Positions 47,646 through 58,591 of a DNA stretch of 64,000 bases are shown in pieces; position 1 is the stretch's first letter; the number at the start of each line of letters is the position of its first letter. The stretch is from NCBI GenBank assembly GCA_963281155.1, contig CAUJLY010000001.1, positions 992,001-1,056,000 on the forward strand, written 5' to 3'. Below the pieces are notes generated by a model, which worked only from the letters and a program-made list of their open reading frames with translations, did no database searches and was not told the DNA's origin. Position numbers and translations under genes: made by a program. The stretch comes from Rhabditophanes sp. KR3021. Taxonomy: Eukaryota; Nematoda; Chromadorea; Rhabditida; Alloionematidae.

Positions 47646-47764
47646 AGCTTACACCACTACGGATTCCCAGGACGTCTCCGATCCAAGTACTAAGGTAGCT
47701 CGAAGTTGATTCACTTCTCAGATCGAACGGGATGAGGTGCTTTCAACATGATATGAGCGTAAGC
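47646..47764 (-). rRNA. 5S ribosomal RNA
   Basis: 119-nt minus-strand sequence beginning GCTTACGCTCATATCATGTT, with CATCCCGTTCGATCTGAGAA, the internal control region TACTTGGATCGGAGACG and CCTGGGAATCC, ending GTGTAAGCT. The ends pair (GCTTAC/GTAAGC) and a T run follows as a pol III terminator. It differs from the C. elegans 5S as I recall it at a number of positions and stands alone rather than in an array, so it may be a dispersed variant or pseudogene. Confidence 0.85.
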
Positions 47765-49007
47765 GATAATGCATATCAACAAAATGTGTTTAAAATAAAG
47801 AGATTTTTGGGTACGCCAGCTCGAATGGGTTACCAATACAAGGAAAAATAGGAATATTCCAATGAGTTTAATTTTAACAAAATCATTGCAAAATAATAAT
47901 TGGTTTGTTTTAATCACCAAGATCTGATTGATAAACACAATATTTTAAAATCGAAAAAATAATGTGGGGGTGATTTGGCATTTGCAAATTTAGTTTGAAC
48001 AAACTAAAAAATGTAATTCGTAATCAACGTAATTATGAATCTAATATAACATAGTAAAGTCGATTTGAGTACATTTTCAAGAATTAGCAAATTAAAGAAT
48101 GATAGTGTTCCTGTTTTTATCAATTATACAACAGCGAAGTTCATTCGGTAATTATAACGGAAGTTTCTTTTAAACAAATTGTGAAGCTTAATCATTTGAA
48201 ACTATTGTACTTATCTGAATGTTAGTTATGTATTTTCGTATACCTTTTGGTTCCCAATCGAATACAATCCATAAATTTGGGGAGTTGGAATATGGGTAAT
48301 ACTATTTTTGATGCTTCGTAGAAATTCTATTAAATAAAATGTATTATTATCTCCCTGTGTTCTTTTCTGTTCATAATAACTTCCATTGCACACAACATCT
48401 TTAATTAAAATAATACTTTGATTACATGATTTATGCCCCTTATTAATACTCAAATGTTGCACAGTTCAATTCTCTAGTTGTTTTCTCTTACAAGCAAATG
48501 ATCATATTCGAATTATCTTATTTAAGTTACCCCTATTCCACTCTGCTACCTTTATCAGTGACATGGAGTACGCTGTTAATTTGAGAGGATAAACAATCCA
48601 AATAAATAATTAATAAATAAGCTCCGGCTGTTGATTAATAACCTTGTTCAAATTTTGAATCAAATATGCAACAGAAATAAAAAGATAGTCCGGTATCAAT
48701 AGATGTGAATTTAGGAAACATTATGCTCGATGTATGCTATGGACTGCGTTCTAATTCACTTACAAGTCTGAATTTAATTATTCGGGTATTAAAACAACAA
48801 CACACATGTTTTCATTTCCAATGAATAACTTGACAATCAAAAGAAATATTCCAAATCTTAAAGAATTAATTTACAACAAATGTCTGGCATAGTAACTTTA
48901 TCTGACGTTGATGTCAACCAATGTTATAATGCAATACAAAATTCAACAAAGAAGTTGCTGAACGTAGACTTTTTATTTTTTGAAGCCACAAGTACCTTCC
49001 GATCCTT
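47765..49007. other. intergenic; one doubtful ORF
   Basis: A 78-codon minus-strand frame at 48226-48462 ends near a possible donor but has no supported partner exon. Otherwise AT-rich and empty. Confidence 0.4.
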
Positions 49008-49406
49008 CTAAAATGTTTTTATAAAATCCATGTCTTTTCCACTATTTCTGTGTGTAATATGAAATTCCTTCAATAATGGATATTCATCAGTAAAATTGAA
49101 ATCGCTTAAATCAAAATTGATACCTCCAACATAAGAATTGTAAGTTTATGAAGAAAAATAAAAGACTTTCTTTGTTATTCTGAATTTTTAGCTACTTTTA
49201 TACGTCCTCATTAAGTTTGTTATAAGAATCTCTTTGTTTGATTGAAACGGTTTTGTTATCAGACGATCGCGTATATGTGAATGTGCAAATACTATCATCA
49301 ATTGTTGGTATTGTAATAACGGTTGTGGCTAGAACATTGCTAGAAGGATTAATATCAGTGCCATCGTAAATGAATGAAAATACAAATTCTATTCCATCTG
49401 AATCTG
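49008..49406 (-). pseudogene. two coding fragments, unknown family
   Basis: From 49406, ADSDGIEFVFSFIYDGTD and SNVLATTVITIPTIDD run to a stop at 49198. After a gap, NSYVGGINFDLSDFNFTDE and YPLLKEFHITHRNSG (49139..49008) end in TAG. A donor-like GTATAA follows the first piece, but no AG precedes the second, so splicing looks lost. Not recognised. Confidence 0.4.
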
Positions 49407-50592
49407 CTCAACATTACCAAATAATGAAATAGTTAAAAAAATAAATATACTCATCTTCATCGTAGTTTATTTGGTGTTCTGAATTTCTAATTCTTAATTA
49501 TACTCAATTTTATCAGTTTTTAATAGCAATATAAAAAATTATGATTAATCTACATGAATTACCATTATTATTGCTTATAGATTATTGATTTATTTGAATA
49601 TCATCAATAAATATCAACTTAGGGTAAGAATACATTTTTTACTGATTGCAAAAGTAATTAACCACTTTTGATAAAAATATGTTTAGTTTCATTTAGATAA
49701 ATGCAAATAAATTAGTTGGAATCATTAACTAATAAGTTTGTTTTTATTAATTTGAAATGGAAAGACATTTTGGTTGAAAAAATGCAAACTTGAAATGAAT
49801 TAGATGCAACGTGTTTATTATTGCATTATTTGTTTAAATATCTCGTTTATATGAATTAAACTTCTCTAATGTTATTTGGTATTGCTGGGCATTAACTTTG
49901 ATTGCTTTGGATGGCGAGACTTATTTGGCTATTTTTATGAATTTTTCATCTTCAGTATCAAGTTTTATCTATCTTTATAATACAATAAATTTATTATTTC
50001 AATTTGTGTTTTCTAATATCTTTAATTGTGTGTACTTTTATATAATGTATTAATAATAAAGTATTCAATAGCATCCTCATATCCATATGCTTTTTTGCAA
50101 TCAACATACAAAACGGAATTACAATTAAACTGACAATTGCTCCATTGAATGCTAACAAAGGATTCCTTTGGTAAAATGAAAGAAAGGGAATTTACATTCC
50201 CTTCAACCGACTTATTAACTAATTTTTTTACTAAGCTTTCTAAAGCTTACAACGATTATTTAGAAATGTAACTTTTCAATAATTTTTATGCGAATGTATT
50301 GCTTGATATGACTTTATTTATACTTGTATTAAAAATAAATAAAATATTTTAATTAAACTCTTCTCATTTGTTACTTTTAAAAGCAAAGCATGAATTTTGC
50401 AAAATAATTATTAAAAGGCAAAAACAGAATATGAGGTCATGCAAAAATAAGTTGGAACATTTTGAATAAAGTACTACTCAAAATATTTCCGAATTGTTTA
50501 AACTGAATTTTTTGACAAATTAAATGCCATGAATTAAAAATAGATGCTTTGCAAATAAAAGAACTTCCCATACAACAATGTTTTATTTCAAA
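49407..50592. other. intergenic, no gene seen
   Basis: AT-rich DNA downstream of the Kelch gene. Confidence 0.45.
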
Positions 50593-52391
50593 TTATAACC
50601 AAATTTTGGAACTAAAATCATTTATATGTGGTAACTTAATATTCATAATACTCCAGGTTTTGTTATTTTTGTTGTATGATTGAATTTGGTCACTATTTTC
50701 TCCACCTGCAACAATAATAGATGTTTTGTTTTCTATAGATCTTGCACCTGAAACAGGAATAGTCAAATTTGCAAGTTTATCCCATTTGTTATTTCTTATG
50801 TTGTAAACTTGGCACAATGAATCAGTATTTGTACCTCCTGAACATGTTATTGTATGTTCAAACACAGACAGAGCAGTACAGAATGTTTCATTTGGAATAT
50901 CAGCCAAAAAACTCCATTTACCCTGACGTGGATCAAATCTAAAGACTTTATTTATTTAATTAGTGTCTTTAATTACCTTTGGGACTTGTTAGAATTATAA
51001 CCTCCTACAGCATAAACAATTTCATCAACAATAACTGAATTGTGACATCTAATTGATTGTAATAATTTTGAAGCATTAATCCATTTCATTTTTTCAGGTT
51101 CGAAACTAAATATAAAATAAATGTAAATATTGTCATACTTACTATTCAACAGTGTCAATTGCATTGCCATTTAAGTCTCCACCAATAACATAAATTCTAT
51201 TTGAGTGAACAACAGATGAATAAGCATATTTGTTACAAGTCATTTCCATTGAAAAAACTTTAGATTGATTACTTTCCAAATTATACCTAAAAATGCTTAG
51301 TTGATTATTAAAACTGAGAACATACTTTTCGATTCTTTTGCTATTTAAATCTCCTAATACAAATACATCATTTCCTATTTTTTCTGAGCAATGCCATCTT
51401 TTTCCAATAGATAAATTTCCAATTCTTTTTACTGAATTTTGTTTTGTATCAATTTCAACAACTGATTGATCTGAATACTCCCCTCCAACTTCAAAAATAT
51501 AATTATTTATTAATTGAAGACTTACACAAGATCATTTTTGAGTAACTATTTTTTGAAACTACGCTGCTAACGACATTTTTTTCATTTTTTTTCCCACAAA
51601 TTTTAGGGATTAGAAATTTAATTAAATCCGGAATCAAATAAATATTTTTATTTTTTTTAACATATTCCTCTAATGTTATACGTTCAACTTTTGTATAATC
51701 AATTTGTGAAACTAAATCGAGCCAATCCCATTTTCTGTTACTAAAGTCATATTCGACCCAGCGTGCAATCATATCTAAAATTATTACTTGATCCTTATCC
51801 TTGATAAAATCTTCGCTTATAAGTTTTAAGAAATTGTCTTTTGAAAATGAATCAAATGTTTTGATTTGACAGAGAGCTTTAAAATTGGTGGTTATCAACT
51901 GTTTAGTCAAATTATGATACTCTTCGAGTTCAGACCTATTCGAGTTTTCATAGAAAATGCCTTGGTAAATAACAAAATCTTTTTTTTTAATCCATTCAAT
52001 TAATTTAATCTAAATAAATAATTAAAAGTTACTCAAAATTAACGCACTCTTATATCAGGCAAGTTTAGTTCAATTTGAACTTGCAAAAAAGCGACAATCT
52101 TATCCCCATCAATTTTAAAGTCATCTCCAGAATGAACATATTCATAGTAAACTTTAAAATCAGCCAGCTTCAAACTCTTAATATTAAATTTGGCTGAAAC
52201 AACCAAGTTTATCAAAAGAATATATTAACAAACTTACTTTGGGTGACATCCTTGGTGAATAAATCATAAAAATACTTGCTATGCCCAGCCAAGATCATTC
52301 TTGAAACTTTCATAGATCTGTCACTGAATACTAATTCAGCATCATTAAAAAGACTAGCTTCAAACAAATTGGGAAAATATTGATAGATCAT
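50593..52391 (-). CDS. BTB-BACK-Kelch protein (KLHL-like), seven exons
   Basis: Exons 52391..52238, 52193..52048, 52009..51526, 51488..51326, 51286..51143, 51105..50977 and 50938..50593 join in frame across introns of 37-45 bp, giving 521 residues. Order: BTB (1-100; FNDAELVFSDRSMKVSRMIL, AGHSKYFYDLF), BACK (about 100-230; CQIKTFDSFSKDNFLKLISE), then about five Kelch blades (FGGEYSD, IGGDLNGN...MKW, VGGYNSN...GKW, SGGTNTD...NKW, AGGENSD...KTW). Such proteins are usually substrate adaptors for Cullin-3 ubiquitin ligases, the BTB binding CUL3 and the propeller the target. The BTB starts later than usual, so it may lack its first helix. Confidence 0.85.
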
Positions 52392-52894
52392 TTCTTAATT
52401 TAGTAAAGTAAAAAGTATTCTTAAACAAGAGTAGGAAATTGCTTAATTAAGAAAAAGAAAATGTAATTATGTAAGGATTGTTATCAGCGTACTTGGAGAT
52501 AAGAATGGGGTAGAGTTTTATTAGTTTTGAGCACAACTGATAATTCTATATCAAACTTAAATAGTAATTCCAAAAGTATGTGTCATCGAAAATATAAAAT
52601 CTGGAGACGTATGCGATTATACATTTTCAAAAATTGATTAGCATTTGACTGATCCTAATTGGAAGTCTTCATTGATATTGCAATTGTAACATTTTAAAGA
52701 AAGAAAATGATATGCATTTTAACAATTATAAATTTGGTTTATTGCATGCCCATTTACAATCATTGAAACACTAATTAACAGTTGACAAGACAACAAAACA
52801 AGTAATGGAAAATAAGTTGATACTTTTATTCATTCTAAGAATGCATACATAAAATGGTAGGGTGATACAATAAAAATAAATAGTTATCTTGGAA
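52392..52894. other. intergenic, no gene seen
   Basis: AT-rich spacer upstream of the Kelch gene. Confidence 0.45.
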
Positions 52895-53203
52895 CTACAT
52901 TGACCCATTAACTATTTTAGGTGGAGCGGCGATGTCAGCAATGAATCCAGTGGTAACAGTTCCGGGCATCATTTGCATATTTTTTGAACATTTGTCCAGC
53001 TTTTGGGGATCCAGTAAGGGGAGTGATTTCGAGTTCAGATGTAGCAACTGGTTCAACTAATCCGAAGTCTTGAGACGTGATTTTTTGTTGTTTGAAGAAT
53101 CTAAAGACTCATTTGTTGCCAAAGTATCTTCATATAGCTGTTGGAATCGTTTGATAGGCTGGCTTGTTGATCTTCTGGGTGCGTTTCTTTTTTTGGGAGA
53201 CAT
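52895..53203 (-). pseudogene. basic protein relic with two frameshifts
   Basis: From ATG 53203: MSPKKRNAPRRSTSQPIKR, FQQLYEDTLATNESLDSS and NNKKSRLK. A one-base shift near 53065 leads to FGLVEPVATSELEITPL and TGSPKAGQMFKK. A second shift at a run of six A near 52984 leads to MMPGTVTTGFIADIAAPP and a TAG at 52895-52897. All three frames read naturally, so the gene was intact recently, or the assembly has two indel errors. A nuclear-looking basic N-terminus; family unknown. Confidence 0.45.
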
Positions 53204-53323
53204 TTTTAAGATAAGATTGCGTATCAAATTAAAAAGAATACCTTTTAAAAGCTGGGCAAAAACTTATACACTTTCCACTATTATATATAGCGGGACAAAC
53301 GGGAATTCCCGTTCCCAAGTCTA

Positions 53324-53743
53324 ATCAAGGCCCTTTACAACTTGAAAATTTATTTTATTGTTCTATTTGTGACGTTTATTATCCTGCTAAATAGATCACT
53401 TTTAAATTCATATTAAAACTACTGGAAGAGAAATAACATTATTCTTGATTATGATGTAATTAATAATTGTATTAATTGATATCTTTATTTTAAAATGTCT
53501 TTATATAGTACTCAAAATGTTCTAATTCATTCTCTCTTAACCTCAAAAAATATATTTAGTATGATATATAATTCTAATTTTTATTGTTTAATTGTGCACT
53601 TTTGCTTATAATCAGTTCTGTAATAAGGTGTGTCAAGAAGTAGCTTTTATTTTGCATCATTAATTATACTAAATGTGATGACTTTTTATAGAACAAATTA
53701 TTCGAGTTTTGTTTCAGCAATAAAAATTACATTACTATGGATG
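53324..53743 (+). repeat. 420-bp dispersed repeat, copy 2
   Basis: Same length and orientation as 39985-40404. It starts ATCAAGGCCCTTTACAACTT and ends ATTACATTACTATGGATG. It abuts the stranded tail of the GPCR gene. Confidence 0.85.
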
Positions 53744-53828
53744 TTGTTAAACTATTTAAATAAGTAAAAAATGCGATTTATTTATTGTTACCCGTATCAA
53801 AATATTAAAAATTATTAAAACAAAAAAG

Positions 53829-53961
53829 TCACTCCTCAATTGAATCAAATCCCGATTCCTTGATACTACCACTGTCAACATAACGAGCTATACTTCCAGT
53901 ATCCGTAACACTTCTATTAACCTGTCTTTTGTACTCTTTTGATGTTGGTGTGGCATGCAAA
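53829..53961 (-). pseudogene. stranded C-terminal tail of the neuropeptide-type GPCR
   Basis: Reading the minus strand from the target-site duplication (TTTGC), the frame of the receptor at 58.7-60.3 kb resumes exactly: ATPTSKEYKRQVNRSV, then GSIARYVDSGSIKE, to the TGA at 53829-53831. This is about 43 codons of Ser/Thr/Arg-rich cytoplasmic tail. It was separated from the receptor by the 4.75-kb retrotransposon and shows no frame-breaking change, which indicates a recent insertion. Confidence 0.8.
53957..53961 (+). repeat. target-site duplication, left copy (GCAAA)
   Basis: GCAAA immediately precedes the left LTR and is repeated at 58710-58714. Five bases is the usual duplication for Ty3/gypsy integrases. 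Confidence 0.85.
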
Positions 53962-54079
53962 TGCAATAAATACACAAATAAATTGATGGTATTTATTCTT
54001 AAAAATGATAATAAAACAAATAAATCGAAAAGGTTCTCTCAAAAGGATGCTTGTCATCCTTTATTGATCATTTATAGCA
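53962..54079 (-). repeat. 3' LTR
   Basis: 118 bp, identical to 58592-58709. The polyprotein stop codon (54068-54070) lies inside it, 10-12 bases from its start. Confidence 0.92.
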
Positions 54080-57000
54080 TGCCCGGATCTCCTCAAGGCC
54101 CACTCCACACTTCTCGACCCCAGGTTTCAGCTTCACTATCCATCCTTCAATGTCTTCCCCTCGTGCCATGGCATCCACTAAGTTGTGTAAGGAAATTGAG
54201 TGAGCGGTGATGTGAATGGTTTCAATGTTTAAACCTCTCTTAACATGCTTGTCCAATTCCTTCCAGGTACTTGAGTGAGGCGTGGATTTGTCATTAAGCC
54301 ATTCCTTATACGTGTTGTTCCTGATCCCTTTTACCACATACTCACAGTCGGATATCAATGTTAGATCTTTCACTCGCGCATCCATTGCGATGGCACATGC
54401 TTCCAAGGCGGCAACTGCTTCCATTCTTGGAGCTGTGGTTCTTCCACGGAGAAAGTTTCTCTTACGGAAAGCAACCGGAGCATTCACAAATCCAACCCCC
54501 GCAACCCCATGGTATTTCTCCTCGGTTGATTTCTCAAGTTCCTTTTTGTTGCTGGCAGAACCATCCACCACCATAAAAGCCTTGTCCCCATTAACCAACG
54601 CCTCTAGTAACATGTATAACTCCTCATCCGTGGTAATACTTGATGAAGCTTCTGGAATCTCTTGTTCAGCCGACGGCTTTGTTTCCCTTCTCCTTGCTTC
54701 AATGCTGTCTGTCGATTCCATTGATGGATCAGCACGGCTGATGACAGCTTTGGTAAAGTTCCTGGAGACTAAGTGATTTTCACCTCGTTGATCTTGAATT
54801 AAGTAGATGCTGTCTCCTAATTCACCAACCTTGCTCCCCAATTCAAACATTTTAGACAAGTGTCCTCGTGGTTTGAAGTATATTTGTGATGGAGAACAGT
54901 CAACTACCTCATTGTTCCATCTGGACGGCCTGACTTCATCATTGACAAAGTATCTTTGAGCTGGGGTTGATCTTTTCAAATTCCCCTCTTCATCAGTCCA
55001 AGCCGCTGGCATGTTGTTTAATGAAGCCAAAGCGAAAGAGAGTTGCTCAGATACACACTTATTTTCAAGTTTTGCTATCTGCATCTTAGTTTTGACGTCT
55101 TGAATTCTTCCTTCTATTCTGCCATTGGAGCTTGGGTGATACTTCGGTGTGGTAACCCTCTCAGTGCCCATTTCCTCTGACTTCCCGTTTTGATAAAGTC
55201 CGATTTTGGAGTTTTTAAAAAACTGGTTCAATCCTTCACTGTTCAAGGACGGTTCTCCATCGCTGATCACAAGAGTGAACGGATGTTCTTGGAATATACC
55301 TGTAAAAAAGTTTATTAAATTCTCCTGATTTTTTGACTTCAGAATTGCTCCGTAAGTGTAGCTAGAGTAATGGTCTACAAATACTATTATGCACTTGGAA
55401 TCCACATAGCACAAGTCGAATGATCCCATTTCTCTTGGATATCTAGCTCTTGTCCATTTAACAAATTTCCTGGCAGGATTTTTCTTGCACTTGGCACACA
55501 ACTCACAACCAGCTACCTCCTGGGTGACGATTGTTGACATCCCCCGGCAACTGAATACGCTCTTTAAATGTTCATGCATCGTTGTGGCGCCTGCGTGAGT
55601 GTTGCTGTGTATGATTTTTGCGGCCTTTGAAGCAAGATCTTTGGATATCAAAATTTTCCCAGCCACGTGAATCATTCCATCCTCTAGACTAAGCTCATCT
55701 GTATCCATCTTTTTCTGCAACTCCGCCGATGGTTCCTCACCATTTAGAAACGCCAAAATCCCATTGCAAATCTCATCCTCCTCTTGAAACTTGGCAATTT
55801 CTTCCAATTCCAATTCGCTCACGAACTCAAATTTCTTCTTCCTCGCGATACACAGGGCATTTATTTTTACCTCTCTGGGGATTAGCGATTTCCATTTGTC
55901 TTGCACAAACTTGACAGTCCATCCCGACAGTATGATTGGGGCTACCAGCCTTTGGATGCGGGATGATTCCTCCACAACTCTGCCCAAATCTTGTTTTAAC
56001 AATGATTCTACTGCCTTTGAACGCGTATGAATCACAATCTCCCATCCCTTGCTAATGTAAGAGTTTTTCTCAATAGCGGTTGCTAAAGAAAGAAGTTCCT
56101 TTTCAATGGCAGAATACCTGTCTTCTGATGGTGTCAGCTTTCTCATAAAAACATCGACCATCTTCCGTTCCTCGGATTCAACGAAGTACATGTGGCAGTG
56201 GAGACAGGATTCTGTTGGTATATATTCAAGAGTAAGTTGAACGTCTTCGGGTGGAAAGTGCAAAGTAATGTAATCATTACACGATTGCAGCAGCCCCAAC
56301 CAAGCCTCTTCTTTCGCATCATTCCAAATGTATTCTCCAGCATCTTTTGGATACAACTTGCTTGAGAAGGATGAATAGCCTGAAATAAATTTTTGTATAT
56401 ATCCAAATTTACCCAACACCCTTCTCGCTTCCTCTCTGTTCCTTGGCCTTTCAATCTTCATTAACTCCATATGCCTTGAATGATCTACCGAGATCCCATT
56501 CTTGTCGATTGTGGCTCCTAGAAACTTTGCAGCTGGCTCATTGAAGCGCGATTTCAATAGGTTTAATTTAAGTCCATTGTGTTTGCACATCTTGATGAAT
56601 TTAATCACTTCACTCTCAAGGTCTGCATCCTCACTTCCACCAAACAAACTGTCATCGACAAACATTACTAATTTCTCGATTCCATACTGATGGATCAGTT
56701 TTTGCATCTCGAGCATAAACAACTGACCTGCATAAGAGTAACCGAAGTTTATCGCTGTCGATTTGTAATAACCAAATTGCGTGGAGAATGTTTGAATGTA
56801 GGTTTGATCTTCAAATAGTTCGAAAGACTTGTAAGCTGCTTGGAAATCAAATGTATAGAACCTGGTCGCTCCCGATAGTTTGGCCTGGATCTCATTCATT
56901 GTTGGCAGAGCCACTTTAATTGGTGCGACCGATTTATTAACACGGGTTCCATCGATTACTAGCCTCAGTTTTTCCTTCCCAACCACATGTACTGGTGAGG

Positions 57001-58351
57001 ATAGTTTTGGATCAAATGTTTGGACAATTCTGCCTTCTCTGATATCCTTCATCAGGGTTTCTGCCAAAAAAGCTTTCTTACTCCCTTTTTGCGGGTAAGA
57101 TCTAATAACGTTCCTCTCGGGCTCGGCCAGCAATGGAATCTCTAACTGGGTGATCGCTTTCATGGGGCTTTCATCCCAAACTTGATGGTTCTCGAGTAGA
57201 CATTCTGCTAGCTCCGTAGAGTACTCGCTAATTTCTTCAATCTTGGTGATAACGTCTTTCCTTGCTTTTGCGATCTCCTCAATTCTAGCTGAAATGTTGA
57301 TGCTCAACTCGTGACAAACTGTGGATGTGACAATATTGACTCCGTTCTCCACTATATAGAACCTTTCCTGGTACCTAACATCACTCGTGAGGGTTGTTAT
57401 CGAAGCATCCATGTAACCAAGTATCTTAGCTGAAGAGCTGTCAAAAGCGATAGCCGTTATCTCCTCTTTGATGAAGGACCAGTTGCATCGATCTATAGTT
57501 GATTTAGTCAAGATAGAATTGGTTGCCCCGGTATCCAACATACAGACAACATCTTGGCTGAAAATCCTGAAGGCTTCGAAGATCAACGGCGTTGTTCTTA
57601 AAGAACTGGGCACTTCTACGCTTCCAATCTTCTGACTAGGAGCCTGGTTGGTTTTCTCGCATTCTTTAGGTCTGGCATCCATTTTCACTTCAGAAGTCCT
57701 GTTTTGATAGGTGTTTGGAACTGATGAAGTAGCATTCGGTGTCCATCTCTTGGTTTCAAACGTGTGGGGTTTTGACTTGTCCACCGTAGTGATGCTATTT
57801 CCATATGGCTTCGGGTGGCTCCAACCGTTCAACTTACTTTTGATGACTTCCGTTTTGATGTCTTTTCCCCACAACTTCACAACTTTGTCTAGGTCAATTG
57901 ATTCTTCGGAACAGAGTTGCTCCTTTACTTTGGATGTTGTTTCCCCAAGCAGTTTAAACATAATTAACGCATCCTCGGGTTTGGCGGGAAGATCTCTTAG
58001 CATCTTGCTCAATCTTTTGACATATTCTTCTAAGTCTTCTGACTTTCCCCGGGTGGCTTGTTGGAAGGACAGGAACCTGTCAAATGGTTGAATGGCCCTG
58101 GACTTTTCCAATCTTTTGCAGAATTGTTTAACCATTTCTATGGTCCACTCTGCTCTGACTGGGTTGATTTTGATGAATTCCATTCTGTGATCAGGTGTCT
58201 GATAGAACAAAAATTTTGAACAGAATATCACCGGCTTTGACTCATCAATATCCATACATCCTAATTCCATGCTAATATAAGCGAAGTAGTCGGCATCTTC
58301 GGCGAAACTTTTAAGGCTTAATGGGATGAATTCGGAGATTTTGGATTCCAT
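54068..58351 (-). CDS. retrotransposon Gag-Pro-RT-degenerate RNH-IN-RNH2 polyprotein
   Basis: 1427 residues in one frame. A Gag-like N-terminus (about 1-180) has no CCHC zinc knuckle that I can see. The aspartic protease has CMLDTGATNSIL (DTG at 273-275). The reverse transcriptase spans about 420-620, with LRLVIDGTRVNK, FYTFDFQAAYKSF and the catalytic FVDD at 564-567. The following RNase H-like region (about 690-840) keeps KELLSLATA but has PTES where TDAS is expected and HTRS where TDH is expected. The integrase has an HHCC zinc finger (HSNTHAG...CELC) and DDE core positions in SFDLCYVD, ISDGEPS and HPSSNGRIEG. A C-terminal RNase H (about 1265-1427) has all four acidic residues: MVVDGSAS, RMEAVAALEA, SDCEYVVKGI, NLVDAMARG. 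No envelope ORF. A host-genome element, not a known virus. Confidence 0.9.
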   Translation of the reverse strand: MESKISEFIPLSLKSFAEDADYFAYISMELGCMDIDESKPVIFCSKFLFYQTPDHRMEFIKINPVRAEWTIEMVKQFCKRLEKSRAIQPFDRFLSFQQATRGKSEDLEEYVKRLSKMLRDLPAKPEDALIMFKLLGETTSKVKEQLCSEESIDLDKVVKLWGKDIKTEVIKSKLNGWSHPKPYGNSITTVDKSKPHTFETKRWTPNATSSVPNTYQNRTSEVKMDARPKECEKTNQAPSQKIGSVEVPSSLRTTPLIFEAFRIFSQDVVCMLDTGATNSILTKSTIDRCNWSFIKEEITAIAFDSSSAKILGYMDASITTLTSDVRYQERFYIVENGVNIVTSTVCHELSINISARIEEIAKARKDVITKIEEISEYSTELAECLLENHQVWDESPMKAITQLEIPLLAEPERNVIRSYPQKGSKKAFLAETLMKDIREGRIVQTFDPKLSSPVHVVGKEKLRLVIDGTRVNKSVAPIKVALPTMNEIQAKLSGATRFYTFDFQAAYKSFELFEDQTYIQTFSTQFGYYKSTAINFGYSYAGQLFMLEMQKLIHQYGIEKLVMFVDDSLFGGSEDADLESEVIKFIKMCKHNGLKLNLLKSRFNEPAAKFLGATIDKNGISVDHSRHMELMKIERPRNREEARRVLGKFGYIQKFISGYSSFSSKLYPKDAGEYIWNDAKEEAWLGLLQSCNDYITLHFPPEDVQLTLEYIPTESCLHCHMYFVESEERKMVDVFMRKLTPSEDRYSAIEKELLSLATAIEKNSYISKGWEIVIHTRSKAVESLLKQDLGRVVEESSRIQRLVAPIILSGWTVKFVQDKWKSLIPREVKINALCIARKKKFEFVSELELEEIAKFQEEDEICNGILAFLNGEEPSAELQKKMDTDELSLEDGMIHVAGKILISKDLASKAAKIIHSNTHAGATTMHEHLKSVFSCRGMSTIVTQEVAGCELCAKCKKNPARKFVKWTRARYPREMGSFDLCYVDSKCIIVFVDHYSSYTYGAILKSKNQENLINFFTGIFQEHPFTLVISDGEPSLNSEGLNQFFKNSKIGLYQNGKSEEMGTERVTTPKYHPSSNGRIEGRIQDVKTKMQIAKLENKCVSEQLSFALASLNNMPAAWTDEEGNLKRSTPAQRYFVNDEVRPSRWNNEVVDCSPSQIYFKPRGHLSKMFELGSKVGELGDSIYLIQDQRGENHLVSRNFTKAVISRADPSMESTDSIEARRRETKPSAEQEIPEASSSITTDEELYMLLEALVNGDKAFMVVDGSASNKKELEKSTEEKYHGVAGVGFVNAPVAFRKRNFLRGRTTAPRMEAVAALEACAIAMDARVKDLTLISDCEYVVKGIRNNTYKEWLNDKSTPHSSTWKELDKHVKRGLNIETIHITAHSISLHNLVDAMARGEDIEGWIVKLKPGVEKCGVGLEEIRACYK

Positions 58352-58573
58352 GATGGACGATTAAAATAATAATTTAAAATGTTTTTAATTTGAAGCAGGT
58401 AAAGATTAGTAAATAGATTACTAAGTTGCTTGAGAGCGGGTAGTACTAAATGCAATAACAGTGACACCACGAAACAATGTACGCGTATGGTGCTTGTCCG
58501 GTGTCCCGAGAAAATGCTGAAGTTCCCACGACTCTGAAGACTAAGGTTGGATCACTTCTCTAAATATGATTTA

Positions 58574-58591
58574 GTGAAGCCAGATTCGCCA
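58574..58591 (-). other. putative primer-binding site
   Basis: The minus strand immediately after the 5' LTR reads TGGCGAATCTGGCTTCAC. A leading TGG pairs with a tRNA 3' CCA end. I could not name the matching tRNA; neither tRNA gene in this window fits. Confidence 0.5.

Noticed and set aside
48226..48462. 78-codon minus-strand frame
   Set aside because: No promoter, partner exon or recognisable motif.
47400..49000. Spliced-leader RNA gene near the 5S gene
   Set aside because: I looked for the SL1-type leader and did not find it on either strand by eye.
53070..53324. 84-codon plus-strand frame
   Set aside because: Antisense to the frameshifted basic-protein relic, which reads better on the minus strand.
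54282..58091. Plus-strand open frames within the retrotransposon
   Set aside because: All are antisense to the polyprotein and lack motifs, including any envelope-like features.
58352..58591. Second small gene or structured RNA in the retrotransposon leader
   Set aside because: It is the element's untranslated leader between LTR and ORF; no frame or fold is supported.
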